From: Actinoallomurus purpureus
Lineage (GTDB): Bacteria; Actinomycetota; Actinomycetes; Streptosporangiales; Streptosporangiaceae
Direction: 5' to 3'
NCBI RefSeq assembly: GCF_024055795.1
Contig: NZ_JAMXMY010000005.1
Location: 62,001 to 126,000, forward strand
Length of the DNA stretch: 64,000 bases
The position numbers and the translations under genes were made by a program. Within the stretch, counting starts at the first letter, position 1, and each line of letters begins with the position of its first letter. Of the stretch, positions 35,538 to 42,736 are shown piece by piece. The notes beneath the pieces are model-generated. The model had not been told where the DNA came from and did not search any database. It saw only the letters and a program-made list of their open reading frames with translations.

Positions 35538-36301
35538 GCCATGAGGTGCACGTCCCGTCGTGGCCGGGTGTCGTGGCCTCGCTCGCGCTGGTCGCCATCG
35601 CGCTGGCGATCGTGGCGCGGGCGCGGCTCCGGATCACCCGCGAACTCCTCGTCGCCGTCGTCCGGGCGGGGGTGCAGCTGATCGCCGTCGGCGCACTGCT
35701 GCTCGCGATCTTTCGATACGCGGGGCTGCCGGGCGCGTTCGCCTGGGCCGCGGTGATGGTGGTGATCGCCGGCCAGGTCGCTGGCCGGCGCGGCTCCGGA
35801 GTCCCCCGGTCGCGGGTGGCCGCCACCGCCGGACTCGCCACGGGCGGCGGCGCGACCCTGCTCGCCCTGGTCGTGCTCGACGTCATCCCCGCGCAGGCGC
35901 GCGTCGTCGTCCCCGTGGCAGGGATGATCATCGGAGGTTCGATGCAGGCCGCCGGTCTGGCCCTGCGCCGCGTACGGGACGCGGTCACCAGCGGCCGCCC
36001 GGCGATCGAGGCCCGCCTGTCGCTCGGCCTGACCGCGCGCGAGGCGTTCGCCCCCCACACGCGCGACGCGCTGCACACCGCTCTCCTGCCCGTCATCGAT
36101 TCCACCAAGGTCGTCGGGCTGATCACGCTGCCGGGCGCGATGACCGGCCTGATCCTCGGCGGCGTCGAGCCGCTGACCGCGATCCGCTACCAGATCGTCG
36201 TGATGTACATGATGCTCGCGGCGGCCGCCGTCAGCGCGTACGTCACAACCCGCTTCGCCGAGGCCGCCCTCTTCGACGACGCCCACCGCCTCCGCACCTA
36301 G
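35534..36301 (+). CDS. FetB/UPF0014-family ABC permease
   Basis: A 255-residue permease with about seven membrane helices. Family hallmarks are ELLVAVVRAGVQLIAVGALL, VPVAGMIIGGSMQAAGLAL, VIDSTKVVGLITLPGAMTGLILGG and IRYQIVVMYMMLAAAAV, as in E. coli FetB (YbbM). GTG 35534 overlaps the ATPase stop in GTGA. It forms an exporter with the preceding ATPase. The physical coupling to the psp genes suggests membrane or metal-stress use; substrate is inferred from the family. Confidence 0.9.
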   Translation: MSHEVHVPSWPGVVASLALVAIALAIVARARLRITRELLVAVVRAGVQLIAVGALLLAIFRYAGLPGAFAWAAVMVVIAGQVAGRRGSGVPRSRVAATAGLATGGGATLLALVVLDVIPAQARVVVPVAGMIIGGSMQAAGLALRRVRDAVTSGRPAIEARLSLGLTAREAFAPHTRDALHTALLPVIDSTKVVGLITLPGAMTGLILGGVEPLTAIRYQIVVMYMMLAAAAVSAYVTTRFAEAALFDDAHRLRT

Positions 36302-36323
36302 TTGCGCACAGGAAGTTGTACAC

Positions 36324-36334
36324 ATACCAAGTAT
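36324..36334. promoter_or_regulatory. Short palindrome upstream of the toxin-antitoxin pair
   Basis: ATAC-CAA-GTAT lies 11 bp before the antitoxin ATG in an AT-rich stretch of 40 bp. Phd-type antitoxins usually repress their own operon from such sites. The role is inferred from position and family. Confidence 0.4.
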
Positions 36335-36344
36335 CCTTAGAGGC

Positions 36345-36683
36345 ATGACGTCCTTCGTGCTCTCAGTCCACCCGCTGTCCGAGGTGCGCCGACGGCTCTC
36401 GGAGACCGTCGCGCGGTTCCGGCGTGAGGGCGCATCCGCTGAGCCGGTCATCTTCGGGTCGCAGCGCAAGCCCGAAGCGGTTCTGCTGCCCTATGCCGCA
36501 TACGAAGAGTTCGCGGAGTACAAACGACGTCGTCATGCCATCGACATGGCGGAGGGATCGGTTCGAGCGGAAGGCCTCGAGCCTTCGGCTGAAGCGATCA
36601 CGAGGGCGGAACGATGGGCCAGGGGTGAGATCAGCGAAACGGATATGTACGAGGAGACCCTGCGGCATTATCGGCGTCTGTGA
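36345..36683 (+). CDS. Antitoxin: Phd/YefM-like domain fused to VbhA-like Fic-inhibitory domain
   Basis: A 112-residue protein. The first ~60 residues resemble Phd/YefM antitoxins (LSEVRRRLSETVARF, then PEAVLLPYAAYEEF), which bind DNA. Residues 68-110 resemble VbhA: the Fic-inhibition motif (S/T)xxxE(G/N) appears exactly as Ser72-V-R-A-Glu76-Gly77, followed by LEPSAEAITRAERWARGEIS, close in style to the Bartonella VbhA helices. The adjacent gene, overlapping by 4 bp, encodes a Fic protein with an intact active site. Known for the motif: its Glu blocks correct ATP binding in Fic. The fusion reading is from sequence inspection. Confidence 0.85.
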   Translation: MTSFVLSVHPLSEVRRRLSETVARFRREGASAEPVIFGSQRKPEAVLLPYAAYEEFAEYKRRRHAIDMAEGSVRAEGLEPSAEAITRAERWARGEISETDMYEETLRHYRRL

Positions 36684-37255
36684 GTAACGATCCATATACA
36701 GATCCCTCGACTGGCGTTCTGCTCAACAAACTGGGCATCAGTGACCCGGACGAGTTGTCGAGGGCCGAAGCGGACCTCACCTACTTGATGCTGGCGCGGC
36801 TCGAGGCACGGTCGCTGCCCGGGAAATACGATCTTGCCCACTTGCGGTCGTTCCACAAGACGATCTTCGGTGACCTATATCCCTGGGCCGGTGAGTTAAG
36901 AACCGTCCTGATCGCCAAAGGCCACCCCTTCTGTCTGCCTCAGTTCATTCAGTCGGCTTCGGACGAGATCTTTTTTGGCCTGGCCCGGGAGGGATACCTG
37001 AGGGGGCTTCGCCGAAGTGAGTTCGCCGGCAGGTTGGCCTTCTATTTGGGAGAGATCAACGCGATCCATCCCTTCCGTGAAGGCAACGGTCGTACGCAGC
37101 GTGCTTTCTTCGGGCAACTTGCGCGAGATGCCGGGTTCATTGTCAATTGGCGGAGACTCGACGCCGATAGGAATATAGAAGCGTCCATCGCGATCATGCG
37201 CGGTGATCCGGAGCCGATGCGCAGCATGTTGGACGAGCTCGTCGAGCCCGTCTGA
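36680..37255 (+). CDS. Fic-family AMP-transferase toxin
   Basis: A 191-residue Fic protein. The complete active-site motif HPFREGNGRTQR spans His130-Arg141 and contains the catalytic His, the metal-binding Glu and the phosphate-binding Arg residues. The flap region is LRTVLIAKGHPFCLPQFI. There is no inhibitory (S/T)xxxE(G/N) motif inside the protein, so it is a class I Fic enzyme needing a separate antitoxin, which is the preceding gene. GTG 36680 overlaps that gene's stop (GTGA). Fic toxins AMPylate targets such as DNA gyrase and topoisomerase IV; the target here is unknown. Base composition is visibly less GC-rich than the neighbours, suggesting acquisition. Confidence 0.93.
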   Translation: MSNDPYTDPSTGVLLNKLGISDPDELSRAEADLTYLMLARLEARSLPGKYDLAHLRSFHKTIFGDLYPWAGELRTVLIAKGHPFCLPQFIQSASDEIFFGLAREGYLRGLRRSEFAGRLAFYLGEINAIHPFREGNGRTQRAFFGQLARDAGFIVNWRRLDADRNIEASIAIMRGDPEPMRSMLDELVEPV

Positions 37256-37261
37256 TCAAGT

Positions 37262-37296
37262 TCCCTGGCGGTCAGCAGCGCAGCGACCGCCAGGGA
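37262..37296. terminator. Bidirectional terminator between fic and nadA
   Basis: TCCCTGGCGGTC (37262-37273) and its exact complement (37285-37296) form a 12-bp stem with an 11-nt loop between two convergent genes. Confidence 0.8.
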
Positions 37297-37320
37297 TCAA
37301 GGCCCGGACCCGGCCGGTGT

Positions 37321-38472
37321 TCAGGGGAGGGCGAGCATCTGGTCGAGGGCGGCGCGGGCGTAGTACGCCGTCTCCTCGTCCACCGTGATCTGGTTGACGA
37401 CCTTGCCCCGGACCAGGGACTCCAGCGACCAGACCAGGTGCGGCAGGTCGATGCGGTTCATCGTCGAGCAGAAGCAGACCGCCTTGTCGAGGAAGACGAC
37501 CGTCTTGTCGAGGTGGCGGTCGGCGAGGCGCTTGACGAGGTTCAGTTCCGTGCCGACGGCCCACGCCGACCCGGCGGGCGCCTCGTCGAGCATGCGGATG
37601 ATGTACTCCGTCGACCCGATGTGGTCGGCCTCCATCACCACCTCGTGGCGGCATTCGGGGTGCACGAGCACGTTGACGCCGGGGATCCGCGCCCGTACGT
37701 CGTCGACGGACTCCTTGCTGAACCGTCCGTGCACCGAGCAGTGCCCGCGCCAGAGGATCATCGTGGCGTCGCGCAGTTCGTCCCTGCCGAGCCCGCCGTC
37801 CGGCCGGTGCGGGTTGTAGACGACGCAGTCGTCCAGGGACAGCCCCATCTCCAGCACGGCGGTGTTGCGGCCCAGGTGCTGGTCGGGCAGGAACAGGACC
37901 TTCGACCCCTTGGAGAACGCCCATTCGAGAGCGCGGCGGGCATTGGACGACGTGCAGACCGTGCCGCCATGCCGGCCGACGAACGCCTTGATGTCGGCCG
38001 AGGAGTTCATGTACGTGATCGGCACGACGTCGTCGGCGATGCCCGCGTCCTCCAGGGCCTCCCAGCACTCCTCGACCTGCTCGTAGGTCGCCATGTCGGC
38101 CATCGAGCAGCCGGCCGCCAGGTCCGGGAGGACGACCCGCTGGTCGGCGCCGGTCAGGATGTCGGCCGACTCGGCCATGAAGTGCACGCCGCAGAAGACG
38201 ATGTACGGCGCCTGCGGCCGGGCCGCGGCCTCCTGCGCGAGCTTGAAGGAGTCGCCCGTGACGTCCGCGAACTGGATGACCTCGTCGCGTTGGTAGTGGT
38301 GGCCGAGCACGAACAGGCGGTCGCCCAGGGCAGCCTTGGCGGCGTGCGCCCGCTCCACCAGGGCCGGGTCGGACGCGGGGGGCAGATCGCCGGGGCAGGC
38401 GACGCCGCGTTCGCTCGCCGGGTCGGCTCCGCGGCCGAGGAGCAGCAGGGGACTGCCGATGTCGATGGTCAC
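37321..38472 (-). CDS. nadA: Quinolinate synthase A
   Basis: A 383-residue NadA, which condenses iminoaspartate with dihydroxyacetone phosphate to quinolinate in NAD synthesis. The three [4Fe-4S] ligand regions are visible: IVFCGVHFMAESADIL, HPECRHEVV and the late CFCSTMNRIDL. The early LGHHYQRDEVI and TYMNSSADIKAFVG are also typical. No nadB or nadC is adjacent. The start is followed upstream by a perfect inverted repeat likely to be its operator. Confidence 0.96.
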   Translation of the reverse strand: MTIDIGSPLLLLGRGADPASERGVACPGDLPPASDPALVERAHAAKAALGDRLFVLGHHYQRDEVIQFADVTGDSFKLAQEAAARPQAPYIVFCGVHFMAESADILTGADQRVVLPDLAAGCSMADMATYEQVEECWEALEDAGIADDVVPITYMNSSADIKAFVGRHGGTVCTSSNARRALEWAFSKGSKVLFLPDQHLGRNTAVLEMGLSLDDCVVYNPHRPDGGLGRDELRDATMILWRGHCSVHGRFSKESVDDVRARIPGVNVLVHPECRHEVVMEADHIGSTEYIIRMLDEAPAGSAWAVGTELNLVKRLADRHLDKTVVFLDKAVCFCSTMNRIDLPHLVWSLESLVRGKVVNQITVDEETAYYARAALDQMLALP

Positions 38473-38494
38473 TGGGAGGCTCCCTTGGCAGACT

Positions 38495-38513
38495 TATCGT
38501 CGTATTGACGATA
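38495..38513 (-). promoter_or_regulatory. Inverted-repeat operator upstream of nadA
   Basis: TATCGTC (38495-38501) and GACGATA (38507-38513) form a perfect 7-bp inverted repeat with a 5-nt centre, only 22 bp before the nadA start. CGTAT/ATACG interlocks with it. The position suits a repressor of NAD synthesis, but the sequence does not match the NrtR consensus as I recall it, so the regulator is unassigned. Confidence 0.55.
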
Positions 38514-38668
38514 CGTCATCGTACGCGGCGGCGGTCAACCCGCCCGGGGCGGCCGTGAAAGAACCCGCCTGTTGGGGAATGCCCCCCGGCAGCGGGTACG
38601 TTGTGCGAAGAGGCAAGCGACAACACGACGGCCGCCGCAAGGCGACCGAGCCAATCGGGAGTCAGCAC

Positions 38669-39022
38669 ATGACGGTTCCAGCCGAGACCAGCACGGAGCA
38701 GGGCGTGGTCCTCACCGACGACGCGGCGGCGAAGGCCAAGAGCCTGCTCGAGCAGCAGGGCGAGGAAGGCCTTGCGCTGCGCGTGCAGGTTCAGCCGGGT
38801 GGGTGCTCGGGCCTGATCTACCAGCTCTACTTCGACGACCGCGACGTGGACGGTGACCTCGTCCAGGACTTCAACGGCCTCAGCGTCCGGGTCGACCGGA
38901 TGAGCGTCCCCTACCTCGCGGGCGCCACGATCGACTTCGTCGACACCATCGAGAAGCAGGGCTTCACGATCGACAACCCGAACGCCGGCGGCTCCTGCGC
39001 CTGCGGCGACTCGTTCCACTGA
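38669..39022 (+). CDS. erpA: Iron-sulfur cluster carrier of the ErpA/A-type family
   Basis: A 117-residue A-type carrier that hands Fe-S clusters to target enzymes. The three conserved cysteines are in VQPGGCSGLIYQL and the C-terminal GGSCACGDSF. ATG 38669 has GGGAG at 7 nt. Clients nearby could include NadA, LipA and the Rieske protein, all [Fe-S] enzymes in this window (inference). An orthologue (Rv2204c) sits beside the kinase gene in mycobacteria, as here. Confidence 0.93.
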   Translation: MTVPAETSTEQGVVLTDDAAAKAKSLLEQQGEEGLALRVQVQPGGCSGLIYQLYFDDRDVDGDLVQDFNGLSVRVDRMSVPYLAGATIDFVDTIEKQGFTIDNPNAGGSCACGDSFH

Positions 39023-39057
39023 GTCTTCTGCGCACAGCTGAGTCTTCTGCGCACAGC
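39020..39057 (+). repeat. Perfect 19-bp tandem duplication spanning the erpA stop
   Basis: TGAGTCTTCTGCGCACAGC occurs twice head to tail. The first copy starts with the erpA stop codon TGA, so the duplication adds a second copy just downstream without changing the protein. Confidence 0.9.
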
Positions 39058-39062
39058 GCGAC

Positions 39063-39097
39063 GATGCCCGTGACCGGGTCCTCCGGGCACGGGCATC
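39063..39097 (+). terminator. Terminator after erpA
   Basis: GATGCCCGTG (39063-39072) and its exact complement (39088-39097) form a 10-bp stem with an inner CCGG pairing, 40 bp beyond the erpA stop. Confidence 0.7.
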
Positions 39098-39205
39098 TCG
39101 CATGTTCAGCGCCGGTGAGGCAGTACCCTTGCCGGGTTTGGACCGCCATTCGAGACGGCCTCGCGGCAATGACGGGGCCGCCGAACCGACGAGGAGATCG
39201 ACGTC

Positions 39206-40171
39206 GTGCGCATCGCTGTTGCCGGCTCCATCGCAACCGACCATCTGATGAGCTTCCCGGGCCGGTTCGCGGACCAGCTCATTCCCGACCAGCTGCACAC
39301 CGTGTCCCTGTCCTTCCTCGTGGACGAGCTCGAGATCCGGCGCGGCGGCGTGGCGGCCAACATCTGCTTCGGCATGGGCCTGCTCGGTCAGCGCCCGATC
39401 CTCGTCGGCGCGGTCGGCGACGACTTCGCCGACTACCGGTCCTGGCTGGAGCGGCACGGCGTCGACACGTCCTCGGTGCACGTCTCGGACCTCCACCACA
39501 CCGCCCGGTTCCTGTGCACGACCGACCAGGACCACAACCAGATCGCCTCCTTCTACACCGGGGCGATGAGCGAGGCGCGGCAGATCGAACTGCAGCCGAT
39601 CGCCGAGCGCGTGGACGGCCTAGATCTCGTCCTGATCGGCGCCGACGACCCCGAGGCGATGCTCCGTCACACGGAGGAGTGCCGGTCCCGTGGCATTCCC
39701 TTCGCGGCCGACCCCTCCCAGCAGCTCGCCCGGATGGACGACGTCCGCGAGCTCATCGACGGCGCCGCGTACCTGTTCACCAACGAGTACGAGAAGTCGC
39801 TGTGCGAGCAGAAGACCGGCTGGTCGAGCGAGGAGATCCTGTCCCGCGTCGGCGTCCGCGTGACCACGCTGGGCCCGAAGGGCGTCCGCATCGACCGTGC
39901 CGGTGAGCCCAGCCTGCACGTCGACGCGGCCCCCGAGGTCAACAAGGCCGAGCCGACGGGTGTCGGTGACGCGTTCCGCGCCGGGTTCCTCACGGCGCTG
40001 TCCTGGGGCCTGTCCCTCGAACGCGCCGCGCAGAGCGGGAATCTCCTCGCCGCGCACGCTCTGGAGGTCGCCGGCCCCCAGGAGTACACCCTCCACGGCG
40101 AGCGCTTCGTCGAACGGTTCGTCGACGCGTACGGCAGGGAGGCCGCCGACGAGATCGCTCAGCACCTCTGA
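39206..40171 (+). CDS. PfkB-family carbohydrate/adenosine kinase
   Basis: A 321-residue ribokinase-fold enzyme. The N-terminal substrate motif is RRGGVAANICFGMGLLG, and the C-terminal PfkB motif with the anion hole and catalytic Asp is EPTGVGDAFRAGFLTAL. Overall it looks like the actinobacterial adenosine kinase (AdoK/CbhK, Rv2202c), also by neighbourhood next to the A-type carrier gene. It would phosphorylate adenosine or a sugar with ATP. GTG 39206 has AGGAG upstream. Confidence 0.9.
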   Translation: MRIAVAGSIATDHLMSFPGRFADQLIPDQLHTVSLSFLVDELEIRRGGVAANICFGMGLLGQRPILVGAVGDDFADYRSWLERHGVDTSSVHVSDLHHTARFLCTTDQDHNQIASFYTGAMSEARQIELQPIAERVDGLDLVLIGADDPEAMLRHTEECRSRGIPFAADPSQQLARMDDVRELIDGAAYLFTNEYEKSLCEQKTGWSSEEILSRVGVRVTTLGPKGVRIDRAGEPSLHVDAAPEVNKAEPTGVGDAFRAGFLTALSWGLSLERAAQSGNLLAAHALEVAGPQEYTLHGERFVERFVDAYGREAADEIAQHL

Positions 40172-40182
40172 CCCGCGTCTCC

Positions 40183-40219
40183 GCGCTCGCTCCACTCACG
40201 ACCCCATCGGAGCGAGCGC
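40183..40219 (+). terminator. Terminator after the PfkB kinase gene
   Basis: GCGCTCGCTCC (40183-40193) and its exact complement (40209-40219) form an 11-bp stem. A second GCGCTCG/CGAGCGC pairing lies at about 40285-40323, next to the convergent tusA stop. Confidence 0.7.
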
Positions 40220-40326
40220 ACCCGGCGTTCGCAGGCGCACGCCGTCTGAGCTGAGGAGCGCAGGGAGTCTGAGTACGTTGGGCTCCCGCGCTCGCGTCAG
40301 CGAGCTCTATTCAAAGCGAGCGCCAT

Positions 40327-40626
40327 TCAATAGGTGCGGCGCACGTGGAAGGCCCAGCCGCGGGGGAGGGTCTCCTCCGCGACGAAGTCCTGTGACTTCA
40401 TCCGGCACCACGCGGGCACGTCGGTGCGTGCGGCGACGTCGTCGGCCTGCACCGCGATGATCTGGCCGACGGGCACCTCGCCGATGCGCTCGGCCAGCAT
40501 GATGATGGGAATCGGGCACTTGCGGCCCAGCGCGTCGATGGTCAGGATCGGGACGGGTCCGTGATACGCCGGGGGGGTCGCCTCCCGGGGCGTCTCCCGC
40601 TCGGCCCGGCGGCGCCTCAGCCCCAT
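40327..40626 (-). CDS. TusA-family sulfur carrier
   Basis: A 99-residue TusA-like protein. A basic N-terminal tail (~1-25) precedes the domain, where the catalytic Cys is in IDALGRKCPIPIIMLAERI. The second half, VQADDVAARTDVPAWCRMKSQDF, is typical. TusA proteins receive persulfide sulfur from a cysteine desulfurase; one is encoded 16 bp upstream on the same strand. The recipient pathway (tRNA thiolation, molybdenum cofactor or other) is not shown. Confidence 0.9.
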   Translation of the reverse strand: MGLRRRRAERETPREATPPAYHGPVPILTIDALGRKCPIPIIMLAERIGEVPVGQIIAVQADDVAARTDVPAWCRMKSQDFVAEETLPRGWAFHVRRTY

Positions 40627-40642
40627 CGCATGATCTCCTTGC

Positions 40643-41785
40643 TCACTGACTTGTCATCCCCGCCGTACGGCGGAGACGGGCCACGGCTCCGGGAAGAACC
40701 GCGAGGAAGCGATCGACGTCGGTCGCGCTGGTTCCGCGAGGGAGCGATACCCGCACGTTTCCATGGGTAATCACTCCCATTGCCTCCAGAACGTGGCTGG
40801 GACGCAGCGTATCGGCCGTACAGGAGCTCCCGGAAGAAACGGCGAAACCGAGCCGGTCGAGTTCGGTGAGGAGCGCCTCGCCCTCGACGTACAGACAGGA
40901 GAAGGTCACCAGGTGCGGCAGGCGGCGTACCGGGTCGCCGATGACCTCGACGTCCTCGACCAGGTGCGGGACGCGTTCGCGGATCTGGTCGACGAGCGCG
41001 GACAGCCGTGGCCCGTCGCGGTGCATCTCGGCGGTGTACGCCTCCAGGGCCGCGGCAGCGGCCATGGCTCCCGGGACGTTCTCGAATCCGGGGACCCGGC
41101 GGCCCTCGCGTTCGTCCTCGGGCAGCGGTGATCTCCACCGGGTGTTCTTGCGGACGATGAGCACGCCGACGCCCGGGGGGCCGCCCCACTTGTGGGCGCT
41201 GGCGGCCAGCAGTGACCAGCCGCCCGGCAGTTCGACCCGGCCGGCGGACTGCGCGGCGTCCACGAACAGCGGGACGCGCGCCGCCCGGCACGCCTCGGCC
41301 ACCTCCGTGACGGGCTGGAGCGTGCCGACCTCGTGGTTGGCGGACTGCAGGCAGGCCAGCGCCGTGTCGGGGCGCAGCGCGGCCGCGAACTCCTCCGGGT
41401 CGACCCGCCCCGTACGGTCCACGCCGACCGTCGTGACCTTCCCGCCGTCCCGCTCGTGCAGGGCCGCGGTGTGCAGGACGCTGGAGTGCTCGACGGCACT
41501 GACGACGAGGTGGCGACCGGTCCGGCGGCGGGCCGACAGCGCGCCCAGCATCGCCAGATGCACCGCCTGGGTGCCGGAGGAGGTGAAGAACGTTTCGTCG
41601 GGGCGTACGCCGAACGCGACGGCCGTTCTGGCCCTGGCCTGATCGAGCAGCAGCCGGGCGCGCCGGGCGGTGCCGTAGAGCCGCTGCGGGTCGGCCCAGC
41701 CGCCGTCCAGGGCGGCTACCAGGGCATCCCGGGCCGCCGGATGCAGAGGTTCGGTGGACGCCGCATCGAAGTAGGCCACGGACAA
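40643..41785 (-). CDS. Cysteine desulfurase, NifS/IscS-like class V aminotransferase
   Basis: A 380-residue PLP enzyme that takes sulfur from cysteine as a persulfide. The PLP Lys is in LAASAHKWGGPPGVG, the cofactor His in SAVEHSSVLHTAA, and the mobile-loop Cys in SSGSSCTADTLRPSHVL. The pairing with tusA makes it the probable sulfur donor for that carrier. No scaffold gene (iscU/sufU) is adjacent. It is divergent from ctaC. Confidence 0.92.
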   Translation of the reverse strand: MSVAYFDAASTEPLHPAARDALVAALDGGWADPQRLYGTARRARLLLDQARARTAVAFGVRPDETFFTSSGTQAVHLAMLGALSARRRTGRHLVVSAVEHSSVLHTAALHERDGGKVTTVGVDRTGRVDPEEFAAALRPDTALACLQSANHEVGTLQPVTEVAEACRAARVPLFVDAAQSAGRVELPGGWSLLAASAHKWGGPPGVGVLIVRKNTRWRSPLPEDEREGRRVPGFENVPGAMAAAAALEAYTAEMHRDGPRLSALVDQIRERVPHLVEDVEVIGDPVRRLPHLVTFSCLYVEGEALLTELDRLGFAVSSGSSCTADTLRPSHVLEAMGVITHGNVRVSLPRGTSATDVDRFLAVLPGAVARLRRTAGMTSQ

Positions 41786-41902
41786 GACACTAATGGGGGC
41801 CCCACATGGGTGTCCGCGACCCTCACGCTAATGTTTGGTCGACAAGCGTGAACATCGAACTGATCGCCCGCAGAAACGGGCTTCATCGTGGGAAGGCAAT
41901 CC

Positions 41903-42736
41903 GTGAGTCCGACCCGCCGTAGGAAGCGGCACATGCCCGCGCGCATTGGAGCGCCGAGCCCGCGCCGACGCATGCTGCAGAGCGCCGCGGCGCTCTCGAT
42001 GCTGGCGCTGGCCACGACGGCGTGCTCCGGCGAAGGCAAGCGTCTCGGCCTGCCGACGCCGGTCACCGAGCAGGCCAAGCGCGTCGTGACCCTGTGGCAG
42101 GGGTCCTGGATAGCGGCGTTCGCCGTGGGTGCGCTCGTGTGGGGGCTGATCATCTGGGCGGTGCTCTTCCACCGCAAGCGGTCTGACCAGCTGCCGCCGC
42201 AGGTGAGGTACAACCTGCCGATCGAGATGCTCTACACCGTCGTGCCGTTCATCATCATCGCGGTGCTGTTCTACTTCACCGCGCGCGACGAGACGTATCT
42301 CAACAAGGTCAGCAGCAGCACCCAGACCGGGCAGGTCACCCTCGTGAAGGTGACCGCCTTCCAGTGGAGCTGGCAGTTCGACTACCCGCAGTACCACACC
42401 AAGCCGATCGTCGGTCAGCCCACGGCCCCCGACGCCAACGACAAGCCCGTTCTTGTCATCCCGGTCGGCCAGCGGGTTCGTTTCCACCTTGTCTCGACCG
42501 ATGTCGTCCACTCCTTCTGGGTACCCTCGTTCATCTTCAAGCGGGACATCCTCCCCGGGGCCAAGTCCGGTGAGGACTTCGAGGTCACGCCGACCAAGAC
42601 GGGAACGTTCGAGGGGCGCTGCGCGGAGTTCTGTGGCGTCGACCACAGCCGGATGCTCTTCCAGGTGAAGATCGTCTCGCCGCAGGAGTTCCAGCAGTTC
42701 ATCTCCAGCCACCAGGCGAGCGGGAGCGCTCAGTGA
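41903..42736 (+). CDS. ctaC: Cytochrome c oxidase subunit II
   Basis: A 277-residue lipoprotein subunit II of the aa3 oxidase. A lipobox (LATTACSG) follows a basic start; two membrane helices come next, then the cupredoxin domain with the CuA site: the upstream His in [13 protein letters not shown] and [14 protein letters not shown] for the other ligands. GTG 41903 has GGAAGG at 6 nt, better than GTG 41888. ctaD overlaps its stop by 4 bp. Confidence 0.96.
   Translation: MSPTRRRKRHMPARIGAPSPRRRMLQSAAALSMLALATTACSGEGKRLGLPTPVTEQAKRVVTLWQGSWIAAFAVGALVWGLIIWAVLFHRKRSDQLPPQVRYNLPIEMLYTVVPFIIIAVLFYFTARDETYLNKVSSSTQTGQVTLVKVTAFQWSWQFDYPQYHTKPIVGQPTAPDANDKPVLVIPVGQRVRFHLVSTDVVHSFWVPSFIFKRDILPGAKSGEDFEVTPTKTGTFEGRCAEFCGVDHSRMLFQVKIVSPQEFQQFISSHQASGSAQ

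Noticed and set aside
40220-40326. Possible short gene between the kinase and tusA
   Set aside because: The stretch holds only GCGAGC-type inverted repeats; no frame has a credible start and ribosome site.
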